A DNA stretch of 64,000 bases from Antedon mediterranea (GCF_964355755.1 NC_092674.1:22286001-22350000); one strand, 5' to 3'; shown: positions 12,001-27,000, numbered from the stretch's first letter. The notes: a model not told the origin generated them from the sequence alone. Numbers and translations are program-made.

Positions 12001-15000
12001 GGTACGGTAACTTTCATATTTTCTAGGCCTCCAACAAAGTATGATCGCGACGAACCACGCACTTCCTAGCGTGACAAGAAAGCGCTAGGCCCCCTAAACA
12101 TTCCATCGCGTGGTGAATTGCCGCATCTCCCATTGTCGCTATGGCGTGACCTAGTTCAAGTCGGACTTACAGTACGCGAAGAAAATAATGTAATTTGTAT
12201 ACAGTTGTAAATAAAGATGATTTTCATTATTATAACTTATACCAATGTATATTTAATTAAGCTAATATAAATATAGATATTTCATTCTTCAATATCTGGC
12301 CAATATAACAACTCAATGACTGTTACGTTTTTTATAAACATCGTTTAAAAACCATTTAGTCGACCATTTAGCCTGCCCCCTCCAGGACTAAAAAAATCGA
12401 TCAAAATCCGTCTCGATTTAGTCGAGGTTGGCCTGAATTAGTCGGCGATTTAGTTGAAGTTCGGTTTATGAATTAAAATGCCGTCATTTTTTAAGTTTTA
12501 GCTCGAACTACGACTAAAGTCCGGTTTAAGAATACGGGCGATAGAGTTGGCTTAACAACATTTTAATATTAATATAGTTCATCTGTTTTTTTCTTATGTT
12601 TTTTATGTTTATATGTTTGTCAGCATACAGTAATTCTCTTTAGGGTTACCCTCTTTAAAATGTTTAATAACAAATAAAATTTGACATTTTATACAGCATT
12701 AATAATTACTGTGTGTATTTTAATAATGAGGCTTTCAGAATTATTGGTCTATGAGTAAAAAAAACTTCATTTAATTTTTATTATATTTAAGTACAAAATA
12801 CAATTTTACTGTTTGTACAGATTACTTACTGATACAGTATTTGTTCTGAATGTTTGAGTGTATTAGTGTGTTCGATTAATGGTCAGTTCCATTATAGGAT
12901 TAGCCATCCTCACTAAGGTGATATGCCTATTTAATATAAATTTGTTGTTATTATGACATATTACAATCTATACACACTACAGATAACCAGAAAATAATGT
13001 GAATGTCCTCGCGTATGATGATTGAGTCAAATTTCCTCTCTTTTAATTATTGTGTGCACCTTTGTTTATAATCAATGTTTATAATTTTTATTTTTTTTTA
13101 GGGAATAACTGAAAAAGATGTCCCTGAGAATAGAACAGTATTGATAGGCAACCGGTCACCTGTTGAAGACTTTGTATACATTCCACAAAAGTTTCCTGAT
13201 AATACAGTAATATCATCAAAGGTATAATTAGTCTATTTCGTGTCTAGCTATACCTAGATAAAAGTAAAAAGTTCCTAGAACACCCCTGTACCATAATGAA
13301 CTACTCTACAACTACGCCCTCATACTGTATGGGAACGTTCCAACATATCACCGTTATCATTTTCTTTCATAACGTGGACCCGTTATGTCATGACACAAAC
13401 GTGATACATTTTCTGTAGCTCATTAGAACCCTTGTTTTTAAGGGACACCTTTGGGACCGAACAAAATATCTCCTTATACTGAGTTTTACCTAACTGTACT
13501 GTAAATAGAGGTTTAGCCATAGTGTTACTTTCACGGGACAGTGTCAATAGGTGTGTCTCCTTTCAATAGGTCTGAATAGAGGTATCCAAAGATTGTACTG
13601 TGTAATTCAAAATACAAATTTTACACACTTGAAGATATATTTACCATTTGATTGGCCAATTTTGTATTATGTGTGTTGTTCAGTACAGTAATGGTTACAG
13701 TACATTAAGTGTGGTTGTTTGACTTTTGTGCATTAAAAACTAAGTATATTTATTGTTCTACTATCCAGCCAAAATACATGTTTGAATGGCTTGGCCTTAC
13801 AATTAATTCAATATGGAAAAAGCAGTGTGAATAGGAGTTTATGGTAGAAATTATGTTGAGAATTGGAATCCTGTCATGTCTTTACTCAGTTCCATAAGAT
13901 AAGATAAGATAAGATAACTTTTATTGATCCTCAAAAAGGAAATTCATTGCTCGTCATAATAACAAAGAAAACACAATAAAAACAAATATAGCATAAAACC
14001 ATTCATATAAAAACATCTAAAAAATTACAAGATAAAATTATCTTCTTGACTTCCTGTTGTACTGGATGATACCGGAGGGAATAAAGGATTTAGCAAATCA
14101 ATTTGTTTTCACACTGAGGAGCCTCAATCTACCACTTGGATTAAGTTGGTCTATGATCACTTTGTGGAGAGGATGAGAGGCATCCGACTCAATGCGTTCG
14201 AAATTTTTCTGGAGGTGTTCTACTGTAGGTAGGTGCACAACGGTAAAGGAAGGCAGTTCCAGACCAATCATTTTACCAGCCCGACGGATGAAAGTTTCAA
14301 TGCGTCCTTTATTCCCTCCGGTAACATTATCAGCCCAACAGGAGAGGCAGTACGTCCAAACACTACATATAACGGATCTATAGAACGAAAGTAACATCAA
14401 ATCACAGGAGTTAAATTTATATAAAGTTCTCATACAATACATTCTGGGATTTAACTTTTGCTGATGAAGTCTATATGGTCTCCCCAACTCAGTTTATCAT
14501 TGAAAACAATTCCTAGATACAGTACTTGTACTGGTCAACAATTTCAATTTCTTTACCTTTGATAGTGATTGGTTGAAAATTAAATTTATGTGTTTAGTCC
14601 TAAAATCAATGATCATCTCCTTTGTTTTTGATGCATTTATTTGGAGATGATTATCGTCACAAAATTTAACAAATCTTTGTATTTCGCTACGATAATTTTC
14701 ATCATTGTTTGAAACTATGAGACCAATAGTACTAGTGTCATCAGCGAATTTAACAACGGGGCAAAGCTCATCATTTAAAGATCTGTAATCGGCCGTATAC
14801 AAGTTCGTTGACAGTACCCCGAGGAACACCGGTGTCAGAGGTTACAATTTCTGACTTAACACCATTAATATTAACAAATTGTTTTCTATCACAAATGAAA
14901 TTTAAAACTAAACGAACAATCGGACAGGGAAACTCCATATTCAACATTTTGTCTGCTAAGATATGGGGATTCATTCATAGATTCTGTTGTTATGTTAAAA

Positions 15001-18000
15001 CATAAATTCTCACTAATTTTCAGGAAGTGTTCCACTTTATTACAATATAACTAAACATTTCTATTTAAAGTCTTTTCAATCTGTTGTTATAGTGATTATT
15101 AAAAAAATTTTTGTTTCCTTTTAAATATACGGAAACGTATATACCACAAAGAATGTTCATTAATATTATTATTAATAATGTACTGTGTACATCTCATGGT
15201 AATGAAGGGTTGAAAGTACAAAGTTTAATCTCATCAAACCATACCACACCCCTAAAAATAAATTTTTAAATGACTATTCATACATTTTTAATTGAAATTG
15301 AAAACTTATATTGAATGCCTTCATAAAGCAATGTGTGTGTTTCTCTTTATAAAGGAAATGTTTCGTACAGTTACACCATTGGAAATTCATTTTTTTTTTG
15401 TATATACTGAAATAGACCAAAATAAATTATAATGAAATGATGTACCAGTATTTGGGTCTAGCAAAACTGCAATTTTAATGGAGGAATGTTTTTTTTTTTT
15501 TTTGAATTTTGATCAATTCAATCAGTCAGTTATTTATGGCAACAATTTATACTTTGTAAAATATTATGTGAAAAAATATAAATCCACTTAAACTTAAATA
15601 AAGCTAGTTCTACCAAGAAAAAAGTTCTGTACAGTATTTAGTTGTACACACAGCAAATGCAAATAATAAATAATAAAAAAACATACACATGCATAAAACA
15701 GGTTTGTTTTTATGGTTTGCATTTTATAACGTAATAATAATAAATATTTATTTTCTTTTTCAGTACACCTTACTAAATTTTCTACCAAAGAATCTTTTTG
15801 AACAGTTTAGAAGAATTGCAAACTTCTATTTTTTAATCGTTGCATTACTACAGGTAAATTATCAATTATTATTCACTTGACTTAACTATAGTGTATCACG
15901 GTTTGATGTCACAATGATAGAGGGCGCTGCATGGTTGCGAGCCAACCAAAAAATGCTTTCAACGCTACTATGTTGATAAACTGTAAAGATCTGTATTTCT
16001 ATCAAACTATGTATCTTAACTTGATTTTTTTTAACTTAAACTGTACAGTTAAAGAATAAATAGATTATTAAAAACAAATATTTAGTGATCTTTTGAAATT
16101 GTAGTTTGTTTTTATTGAAAATTATTAAGTTTTGAAATGACTACTTCAATAAGCCTATTCCAAACCATTGGTGACCTTGGAGTTACTGTACTCGGACAGG
16201 TTAACCGCATTTTTGGTTGCGCAACCAAGAAGCGCCACGTACCGTCTTGACGTCAGCACCGTGATACTCTATTATTACTGACTGTCATGATAGTTTCTTG
16301 TACAGTACAGTATGTACAGTATTAGAGTTTACTTGGCAACTTGTATACATTTAACACACCAAGGTTACAAAGAAGGAAACACAAATATTAAAAATGGTAT
16401 TATACTTTCCCTTTTCTTTTTTAGTACAATAAAATTTGAATTTAATTTCCGTTTCCTGAAATTATTTTTTTATGTGCGGTTACTGTAGTGTACAAGAGTA
16501 CATTCATAAATGTGTTCAATTATTTTCACCATTTCAGTGAATAAAAGTCCTAAAAATACACACAATACAATCAAAATATTAAACAAAATTTGTTTCCCTC
16601 TGCCATGCCAACACATTTTCCAATTTAAACAAATTGTCATGAAAATATTTACTGCATTGAAATTTACTGTACACTGGATGAAAACAGACTAGAGACAATA
16701 TTAACAAATTGACATGAATGGTATGACATTGGAATTGATTTTGCAGTATTAAAACTTATAAGTTATACAATGATTTCAGCATTATTTTTTATTATGTACC
16801 AGCACTTTCATATCATGAATAATACACTCAGTAGGCCAATTATTATGCGCTTTATTTCAATATGCAATGTATTTAATAAATTATGAATCTTAACAAAGAT
16901 GGGTACTTAATTTATGTTTGTTGTGTCGAAAATATAAGGGTTGTTTTCCCTAAATTAATAATACTGTACACTGTACTGTATGTCAAGCTTTATATTCCTT
17001 TAGACAGTTTGTGTGATTTTACATTGTTAATTTAACCTTGTATTGTATAGAAAAAATGCATTATGAACTGATTGCAATAATAATGGGAATTACATCAAAT
17101 TATTACAATAATCTGAACTTTGTGCTTAGCCATAATGTAAGTGGATAAACCAAAATTGGCCTTTTCCCAACAATAGAGCAATTATGTTATACTATACCTG
17201 TAGTACAGGATAATATTAAACCACCACATACAGTGGCACATTCTATAAGTACCACATGCACCTAAATTAACTTACAGTATTAAGCATCTGGTGTTTGTCG
17301 GACCAATAGTGAAAGGGCATGATTGGGTGCGGTTTTCAGACAGTGGGCATATAAATTATCATTATTATGACCATGGAGACTCGGAAGTCGGGACTGTTAT
17401 GTAGCTAGTCTAAAGTATTTTATAGCATGAGGAGAATGATGTTATCAAACATGAAACTGGTTTCAATATTAATTTATTATATGAAAATCAATTTATTTTC
17501 ATATGAATTGAAAGTGATAACAACATTTCTTTATTTTTATAGTTTGTTATAGATAGTCCAGTCAGTCCAATAACAAGTGTTCTTCCATTGGTTTTTGTCA
17601 TCTCTGTTACAGGAATAAAACAGGTTAGTTGATGCGAAAATCAATCAAATACAAAATATAATACAGTACATGGGAAAACTCATTGTGAGTCATCACAAAA
17701 TGTAATGAAAAACAAGTAAAATAAAAAGGATGAAAGATAAAAGCATTGTTTACCATACTGTAGATAATAAAATAAATAAACTTATATTTAAATAATGCCC
17801 CTCCTTTCCAATCTTCTTTCCCCTTTAAGCTTTCATTTTTCAAGAAATTCCATTAGTCACATAGTTACCTGTTTCTCCATAGTTAAGTTTCAAGCTATAA
17901 TTGTAATGAATGAATTTTAGAATTTTATATTTTGTGATATTTTTTTTGCATACACAGGGCTATGAGGATTGGTTGAGGCATCAAGCTGATTTTGAGGTCA

Positions 18001-21000
18001 ATAATCGACCAATGAGAGTTATTCGTGATGGGGAAATTGTTGATACACGATCAAGTGATATTCGGGTACAGTATGAACTTCCAATAATCTTTTCCTAGTT
18101 TAGACTTATGGAGGATATGAAACAATAATAGACTCTTTACATACATTCTAACTCAAACTGCTTATTACAGTACCTATCTAGTTTAATTAAAACACAAATG
18201 TAAATTTAGTATAGTGAGCTTTCGCATCCGGAAACGGTAGACGAAATGAGATTGGAATTATAGTAAAAGTCCAGTATATATACTCATTCTGTTCATTATC
18301 GGGACTGTCTTTAATTGTTTAAAACGTTCAGTCTGATAGATGTAGCCAATAAAAAATGGCCAATCAGTACTTAGGCCTAAGTTTTTCATTTTTAGTTCTT
18401 GTGAACTTTCTACAAAATATTATCATTTTATGTGTTATTATAGTATGCTTAGACTGTGAATTCATGTTGATTCTTCTAGATTAAAAAAAAAATAAACATC
18501 CTCTTAAGCCCTATTAAGGTTTTGATTAGGTGCTTTTAGTACATCCTTTTGAACTTAGCTAACCTAAGACTTACAGTACCTGGATAATGCAGTAACTTCT
18601 CAAACATGACCACCAAGCCCACATGTGCATGGTCTAGTGGTCTGGAAGACATGTCCAACATCTTTAGGTTAAATCACCAGCTCCTCTCATCTACTGTACC
18701 AATGCAATAGCACACTATTAAGAAGAGGAATGATTGAGTTATTTATTTATTTTACCAACAAAATCAACAAAAACAAAGGCGATCCAACTTTAGGTCACTA
18801 TGACTCAATGAGTCTTTATTTTATAATAGGGACTTTACGAAACTCGACGGGAAGCCACAGGATGGTGCTCATGAATAAATTATGCATTCTTTATCAAAGT
18901 GGGCGGACCTTAGTGTGAAATTCCGTCGTCTTAACTTTTTGAGGACGCTAAAGTTGCCATTTTCCCGTTTACGGAGAACAACTAGAAATAATTTATATAT
19001 AACCTAAAATTACATTTTAAACGTGGAATTTTCAAAACTCTAAATAATATTTGAACTTCTAATTTAATTGTTTTATGAAACAAAATTTGTATTGGGTTAA
19101 AAGCGGCGTTTAGGCCTATGCTGTATCACCGTGCCACAATACAGGTGAGGACAGGATATTCGTCATCCTCCCCTACCCATCGTGTTTCGTAAAGTCCCTA
19201 ATATACAAATTTGGTACAATTATGAAAAGCACTAGTAAAAAAGTATATATATACACATTTTAGATTTTAGGTTAAAAATATAAAATTAAAAACAGTAGTA
19301 TTATATTGTACTGCAAATCACTTTGGAGTGACTGAATTTTGAGATATTAATTATAAAAAGTGATAATGGGTTCAGAAACTTACTCTTTAATATTATCATC
19401 TGTAGGTTGGGGATATTGTCCGTTGCAAATTAAATGATGAATTTCCATGTGACATGATAGTGCTGTCTTCCGAAAATCCTGAAGGAGAATGCTACGTAAC
19501 CACAGCTAATTTAGATGGAGAAACAAATCTCAAGGTAGGAACATTTATTATGTACAGTAGTATCATTTATAATTTTAATTAGAATTAATATGAATATGGC
19601 AAGCAAAGAATTTGTAGAATGTAAACCACCCAGTGATGTTAAATGAATTATCTTAGAGAAGAAATCTACAGTATGAGAATGAGGAAAAGCTGCCTCAACC
19701 AAACCCAGAACCTTCTGTGTAATATGTATAATATTTAAGATCATATTAATAATTAACACACAGGCTACTAAATAATGGTTCCTATCATGTGACATTTGTA
19801 AATGATAATGAATAATTCCATTCAATGTCAAGAATTTGTTTAGTTAGTTTTGTTTCATCATAGCCCATACAAATGAATAATGTGACACTCCTAATCAAAC
19901 TTTAGTTTATTTTGTACATATTACAGTACTCTTCTCAAATCATAATGCTGACTTTTTGCCATGGTCTTTGTTTGACAAATCAAGATGGCAGTGGTTGGTT
20001 TTGTTTGAATACATGATAAGATAACATTATCTATTTACTTTAGGAGTAGGTGTGTTACTAAACAAATACTTAATGTTTTATTGTCAGAATATTTTCATTT
20101 CTTTCAACTTTTCTCTCACTGTGTTTTATATAAATCCAAAGGCAAAATACTGAAATAATGACAATGCTTTGGGTATCAGTGGCTGGATCTCAATGGTCGA
20201 GATACAAAAAAAAAGAAGTGAAAAGCTAGATCAAATGATAAAGTAAAACAGCCAGAAAAGTTAGCAAAGCTTTCGGGCAACACTAGCCCTTCATCAGCGC
20301 AAGCGGTTATATAATATATAAATTGCCTTGGTTGTACATTGTGTACTAATTACTGTACTGTAACATATACTATTGTATATTTTATCGTAATTAGCCACAG
20401 AAGAAGAAGATGAAATGTTTTCAGAGTTTATTTATATATCCCATTATTTTTACAAAATGTCGACCAGTGCAGGGAAAGTGTCTGATAAATTTTTATAATA
20501 TATATATATAATATTATTTTGTATCCAGTTGTATTTTATGTAACGATTATCGTCGTTATTTTGTATTTAGCTAAATAGCATCCTCAGTTGCCAAGGCAAC
20601 CTTTATGTATGTTGATTAACATTCTTACCTGTATTCCAGGTTAATTAACAAGTAATGCATCAATGTTGCCATGGGGATAGACAACGTTGCAACTTAATAC
20701 TTCTCTGTCTTCATTATCAATCTAGTTTGACCAAAAAAGTATGAAGTGCCTAAATATGGTAGTGATATTCCCAAATATGGTAGTGATATGACATCATCAT
20801 GATTGTCCATATATGGGCATAGCACAATTTGTTGTCACATAAAGTTTGATAATGTAGACAGGGCTTTAGACCACACAGAAAGTAGGACATTGGCCAGTAG
20901 CAAGGGATCTGTAGAAATCATTTATAATGCTAACTATATTTAAAGTAGATTTAATTATAAAAATTATTTCAAATTGAAAACATGAAAAATGAAGAATATA

Positions 21001-24000
21001 ATAAAAGACTTTGAATAGGCATTTCACAGTTTTAAAAAATGTGAATCACTTCCATAAATAAAAACTAAAAACATAATGTTGTTAAAAAAAACAATAAACT
21101 GTTAAATTAAATAAAAAAAACCTTCTTCCAGAATGAATCCAGTCAATTTGACAATTTTTTCTATAAATTACTACTGTTTCTTTTGATCCAATGTTTGGTT
21201 TGAAGTGAATAACTAAATGTGACATTTAAATGGCATTCAACAAAAATATTTTTTCAGTGAGACAATATTATTTTAATACACTTGACACAATGGTTCACAA
21301 CATAAATCATTTTGATAATATTATTCACATTATATAACAATAACATTCATAAAAGGATGGTGTATAAACACATTAAATTAGAGGTTTTTTTTCAATTACA
21401 TAGAACTGATAATTATCTCAAATTAAAATAAATGTCAACAAATGCAGAGTTTGATTATGAATTGTAAAAAGAAGAAAGTGCTGGCCATTATAATATATTC
21501 TGAAATGCACGCACTATATTATTAATATTTGATATTGATATTCCAGTAATTGTCGTTGGTCATACAAACTAAATATGCTATTACCTGCACACAATACACC
21601 ATATAAGAAAAATGAACACAAATGACTCGACCAGCAAAATGGTCAGTATAATCAATATAGTCATTGAATTGAATCTCCAAATTGAGTAGTGATGAATGAA
21701 AGTTCTTATTGATAAGACTGGCCAATGAAAATTAATATTGACCTACATTTTATTATGTCTGTAGGGATATTTAGTTTGTATTAGTAGAACCCCTATGACA
21801 CCCCTATTACTATAATATTATTCCCTTGAAACAAACAAGGAGCAAAATATACTGTACAGCTACAGCACATCTATTTATTTGTTCTTTATACTGGGTGACC
21901 TCTTCAGTAAAAAAAAAACTGTTCTCCCAGATGGCACAGGGGACACCCATATTAAGACGACCCTTTGTTGAGTGATGAATGTGTCCCCTTATGGAGCAAA
22001 ATATATGCTTTAACACTACGCCTTTCAGGAGACACTTCTATTAAGGGACACATTTATTGTTTGGGTACTGATGGCATCTCCTTATGGTTGGTTCACACAC
22101 AATGCAACGATGAAGGATGTAAGCCTCATTTTAGTAATCTGACTCATGATGCAATGGATCATCGGAACTGTTGCTTGTTATTGGTCAACTGACTTATGTA
22201 GTGCCTACGTTTCATTGAATTGGGAACCACGCCTACTGTAACATATTTGAGTCTATAAATGCTATGGGATTGGCTGCTTTTCTAAGATAACTCATTTATC
22301 AGAGATTTTTGCTGCCAATTTTCTGTGAATACGATTTAAAAAACAATTTTTTTATTTAGATGCATCGTTCTCTCCCGGTCACTGCCCTCTTACAAAATGT
22401 GGAGAGCCTCAACTCATTTAAAGGTGTTATTGAGTGTGAGCAGCCGCACACTGATCTTTACAAATTCATCGGACGTATGAAAACGTTTTCACCAAATAGA
22501 CAAGAGACAGTATAGTAAGTCATTGAGTTTCTTCCACAAAAATAGTCAAATACTAGAAATTACGAGTTTCTTCCACAAAACTAGTACATTTCCCGAAATT
22601 ACTGGTCCCAAAATATATCATACCATTTTAAAAATGCATTTTGAAAACCTCTCAATGTGAGTCCAATTTTGAAAATAATAGTACTTGTTGTAAACACAAA
22701 AATAAACTTTTTTTATATGGTACTTGTAATAAAAATCAACATTTTATTATTTAATTTGGTGACTGATTTTATACTTCCTTGATTTTAATTGTTTCCTTGT
22801 TGTTGTTTGTTGTTTTTTTCTAGCCCATTGAGCCCAGAGAATGTTTTGCTAAGAGGTGCCAGATTGAAAAATGTAAAATATGTATTTGGTAAGCAGATTA
22901 TTTTTTTAATTGTATAAATAGCATTTAAAATATTGACCCTAAACTCTAAAGCATTATTCCAGCATGCAAGCCCACCGACTTTGTAAACAAAAGTGAGTGT
23001 AATAATTCTTTGTTTTATACAGTAAACATGTTGATAAAGTAAGACAATGGAAATTAGGTAAATTGGCTTTATATCTGAAACTGAATCATATAAATATCTC
23101 GGTGTACATTCAGTATTTCTCGTAAATTAAATGACCATAAATTGAGAATGTTATAAAAATGGGTCAAAGATTAATAGCGTACGTTAAATCAATTATCAGT
23201 AGCTTAGATAAATTTAACAGAGTATATTATGGGGATACTCTGTAGAGACAGTTCTCCCATCTATCAACTATGGTTGTTCAGTATGGTGCTCTTTAAGTAG
23301 AATAGATATATAGACTAGAGCGTCTCCGGCTCCAAATGGCGCATTATATCTTAAAAGCACCTCGAAATACACCCTGTGCCGCCTTATATGGAGAGCTTGG
23401 TTGGTCTCCAATTAACGAGATCCATAACGCTCTTCGTATGAAATACTTCCGTAGATTGAAAACTATCGATGGCCAAAAATTATGTTTATTGGGGTGCTAC
23501 AACTTAATTGTGAATTTAAAGACTTAAGTTTCTATCTTGTATAAGCGATATTCTCTTGAAGTGTAATTGTGAATACAAAAATATTGTCACCACTCTCAAA
23601 TTACGAAGAAGTCTACTTTCCAATTTCTGAAATTTTAAGAAAACTTAACTCTATATAATGATAGATGAATGGAGAATTTAATTACAAAAAGGGGTTGATA
23701 GTTGTTTTTGCCTTTATACTTTTCTGTATGTAATTCATTAATTGTTATATTTTATATTGTTATTGTGAAGAATGCACCTTTTTGCTAAGTGTGCCACCGA
23801 TCTAATGGTGTAATTCCAAATAACTAAATAAATAATTCTTCATTGCTATAGTACTTAAGCAAATATTTACTGGTTAAATTGCATTCCAACATCCAATTGA
23901 TTGGTATTTTTAATTGCCAGGTGCAGCCAAAAATAAAATTCATGTTTTTTGTTGTGATTTCATTTTTATTTTACTGTATGTGCATTAACCGGTTCTAGGA

Positions 24001-27000
24001 CACCTACCCCCTAGACAGTTACCCCCGGATGTTTACCCCCTTAGGACAACTACCCCCTTAGGACAACTACCCCCTTAGGATAACTACCCCCGGTCAACTA
24101 CTCCGCCCCCTCCCCAATCCAAAAGTAGACATAAAAATGAAATCATCTGTTTTTAACGGGTGTTTCGAAACTAGAGACCCGAGACCAGAGACCTGACACG
24201 AGACCCAATACGAAAAGGGAGACCTATATTTGGGTCTCCCTTTTCGTATATTAGGGTCTCCCTTTTCGTATAGTGTGGTCTCTCTTTTCGTATAGTGGGG
24301 TCTCCCTTTTCTTATAGTGGGGTCTCCCTTTTCTTATAGTGGGTCTCCCTTTTCGTATATTTGGGTCTCCCATTTTGTATATTTGGGTCTCCCTTTTCGT
24401 ATAATTGGGTCTCCCTTTTCGTATATTTAGGTCTCTCTTTTCGTATATTAGGGTCTCCCTTTTCGTCGTATAGTGGGGTCTCCCTTTTCGTATAGTGGGG
24501 TCTCCCTTTTCGTATAGTGGGGTCTCCCTTTTCGTACGTGGGTCTCCCTTTTTGTATTGGTCTCGGGTCTCTGGTCTCTGGTCTCGGGTCTCTAGTTTGA
24601 AACACCCGTTTTTAACCGATTATTCTGTTTAACAGCACGCTAGACCCTAGATGTGCTAGATTTAAAGTACCGTATTTATTGAAAAAACGGCCTGGGCTGT
24701 TTATTGTTTAGGTGGTTTTTAGGTGGACATTTATTGGAAGAAAGTTGTTTATTCAATGGGAGGGGGTATAATCTAATGGAAATAGATGCCGATTATTCCA
24801 TATGATGTTTCATGGGAGTGACATGGTCACCGTTTATTTGAGGGGAATTTATTTAAAGATCGCCGTTTATTCGGTGAGTGAACCAGTGGTTATCGAAGCA
24901 TTGTCCTGACGCAAAAATTATTATTATTATTAGCGAACCCAGTCTTTACAGTAAATACAGGGAGTACTATATAATACGTTCGACTATCCTATGATCATGT
25001 GTGACAATCTTCAGTTTATACCAGGCTATATTTATGTTCAATCTTTTACTTTTGTTTACAATAATGAATAGTAATTCGTCAAAGTAACGAATTAAAATAT
25101 AGTTATTAATTCCTATTATACACTGTTGCAGAGTCAGGTTGTTGAATGGTCTGGGTGGTAGTTGTCCGTCCGGGGGGTAGTTGTTCTAAAGGGATAGTTT
25201 TCTGGGTGGTAGTTGTCCAGGGGTTAGTTGTCCTGCGGAGGTAGTTGTCCTAAAAGATTATTTTCCCTCGGAGTATTGTCCAGGTAGGAGGTAGTTGTCC
25301 TACGAGGAGTATTGTGTCAGAGGTACTGTAGTTGTCCGGGGGGTAATTCCCCGGGGGGGTAATTGTCAGGGGGTAATTGTTCCTAGGGGGTAATTGTTCC
25401 TAGGGGGTAATTGTCCGGGGGTAGTTGTCCAGGGGTTAGTTGTCCTACGGAGGTAGTTGTCCTAAAAGATTATTTGCCCTCGGAGTATTGTCCAGGAAGT
25501 AGTTGTCCTACGGGGAAGTATTGTGTCAGAGGTAGTTGTCCGCGGGGTAATTACCGGGGGGAGGGGTAATTGTCCGGGGGTAATTGTTCCTAGGGGGTAA
25601 TTGTTCCTAGGGGGTAATTGTCCAGGGGGTAGTTGTCCAGGGGGTCGTTGTCCTAAGGGGGTTGTTCTCCTAAGGGGGTAGTTGTCCCGGGGATAGTTGT
25701 CCGGGGTAAGTTGTCGGGGGGTAGTTGTCCGGGGGGTAGTTGTCCGGGGGGTAGTTGTCCTAAAGGGGTAGTTGTCCTAAAGGGGTAGTTGTCCTAAAGG
25801 GGTAGTTGTCCTAAAGGGGTAGTTGTCCTAAAGGGGTAGTTGTCCTAAAGGGGTAGTTGTCCTAAAGGGGTAGTTGTCCTAAAGGGGTAGTTGTCCTAAA
25901 GGGGTAGTTGTCCTAAAGGGGTAGTTGTCCTAAAGGGGTAGTTGTCCTAAAGGGGTAGTTGTCCTAAAGGGGTAGTTGTCCTAAAGGGGTAGTTGTCCTA
26001 AAGGGGTAGTTGTCCTAAAGGGGTAGTTGTCCTAAAGGGGTAGTTGTCCTAAAGGGGTAGTTGTCCTAAAGGGGTAGTTGTCCTAAAGGGGTAGTTGTCC
26101 TAAAGGGGTAGTTGTCCTAAAGGGGTAGTTGTCCTAAAGGGGTAGTTGTCCTAAAGGGGTAGTTGTCCTAAAGGGGTAGTTGTCCTAAAGGGGTAGTTGT
26201 CCTAAGGGGGTAGTTGTCCTAAGGGGGTAGTTGTCCTAAGGGGGTAGTGGTCCAGGTGGTGGTTGTCAGGGGGTAGTTTTCCGGGGGTAAATGTCCAGAG
26301 GGTGAATATCCGGATACGGCATTAACCAATTATTATATCTGAAACCTGTAGATGATTGACAGTGACACATATCATTATCAAATTATAAAGCAATTGTTTC
26401 ATACTTACATGATTTAATGATGTCAAACTGATGAAATATTCATTAATAGTTGATTAAAAAGTTAACTTATCAATAATATTTCTGCAATAACAATTAAACC
26501 ATTTTAATAATGATTATATATAGGACATCAGCGGTGAAACTAATATCTTTAACACATGCTATATACTGGTTAGGTAATTGTTGAATTAAAGTGAAACTAA
26601 ATTATCATTATGTATTAATCTTGTTACTTTCTGTTTAAATTTAACAAAAGAATTTGAACAAAAAAATGGTTTTTCAAACAGTAAAGGCACATGACAAAGT
26701 TTCTCATTTTACTGTACCTCAACAGTGTTGTGTAATTGAAAAGGTGTACAGACTAAAAACTAGAACCCCTATTAAGGGGACAAATTTGAGACCCCATTGT
26801 CTTTAGCTATAAAATGTACCTCTTCAAGATTTAAATTCATAAATGAAGTTAAATGTTTACTTTTACAAAAACATTAAGGTTAGCCCTTGTTTACTCTATT
26901 TCTTTTATATAGTTGTTGTTTCTTTTTTATTGAATTATTGTTGTTAGATCAAAATTTATACATTTTGACTAATTTATTTTTGTGACAGGAGTCAAAATCA

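Larger units (their letters stand above)
9073..13101. other. Flippase intron 1
   Basis: Holds a perfect hairpin at 9693-9717, MITE B copy 2 (9772-10045) and a 0.93-kb inverted-repeat element (11608-12540). No other exon recognised. Confidence 0.7.
23991..26318. mobile_element. Foldback transposon with nested minisatellites, copy 1
   Basis: Non-autonomous element flanked by a 9-bp direct repeat GCATTAACC (23982-23990 and 26319-26327). Left arm: tandem CTACCCCCTTAGGACAA-type units (24000-24110). Next is a nested inverted pair, AACGGGTGTTTCGAAAC (24155) against GTTTGAAACACCCGTT (to 24611), around an array of GGTCTCCCTTTTCGTATA units. A unique core follows (24612-25140), then the right arm, the inverted counterpart of the left array (25140-26310). 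The architecture resembles foldback (FB/TU) elements of flies and sea urchins. A 9-bp duplication suggests Mutator-type transposition. No transposase seen. Confidence 0.85.

Noticed and set aside
24312-24605. 97-codon ORF on the - strand (and the like at 61542-61826 +)
   Set aside because: Translation of the inner GGTCTCCCTTTTCG tandem array of the foldback element, not a gene.
23991-26318. CRISPR-like reading of the regular arrays
   Set aside because: No spacers, units are contiguous, and the setting is a eukaryotic intron with inverted arms; a foldback element explains it.
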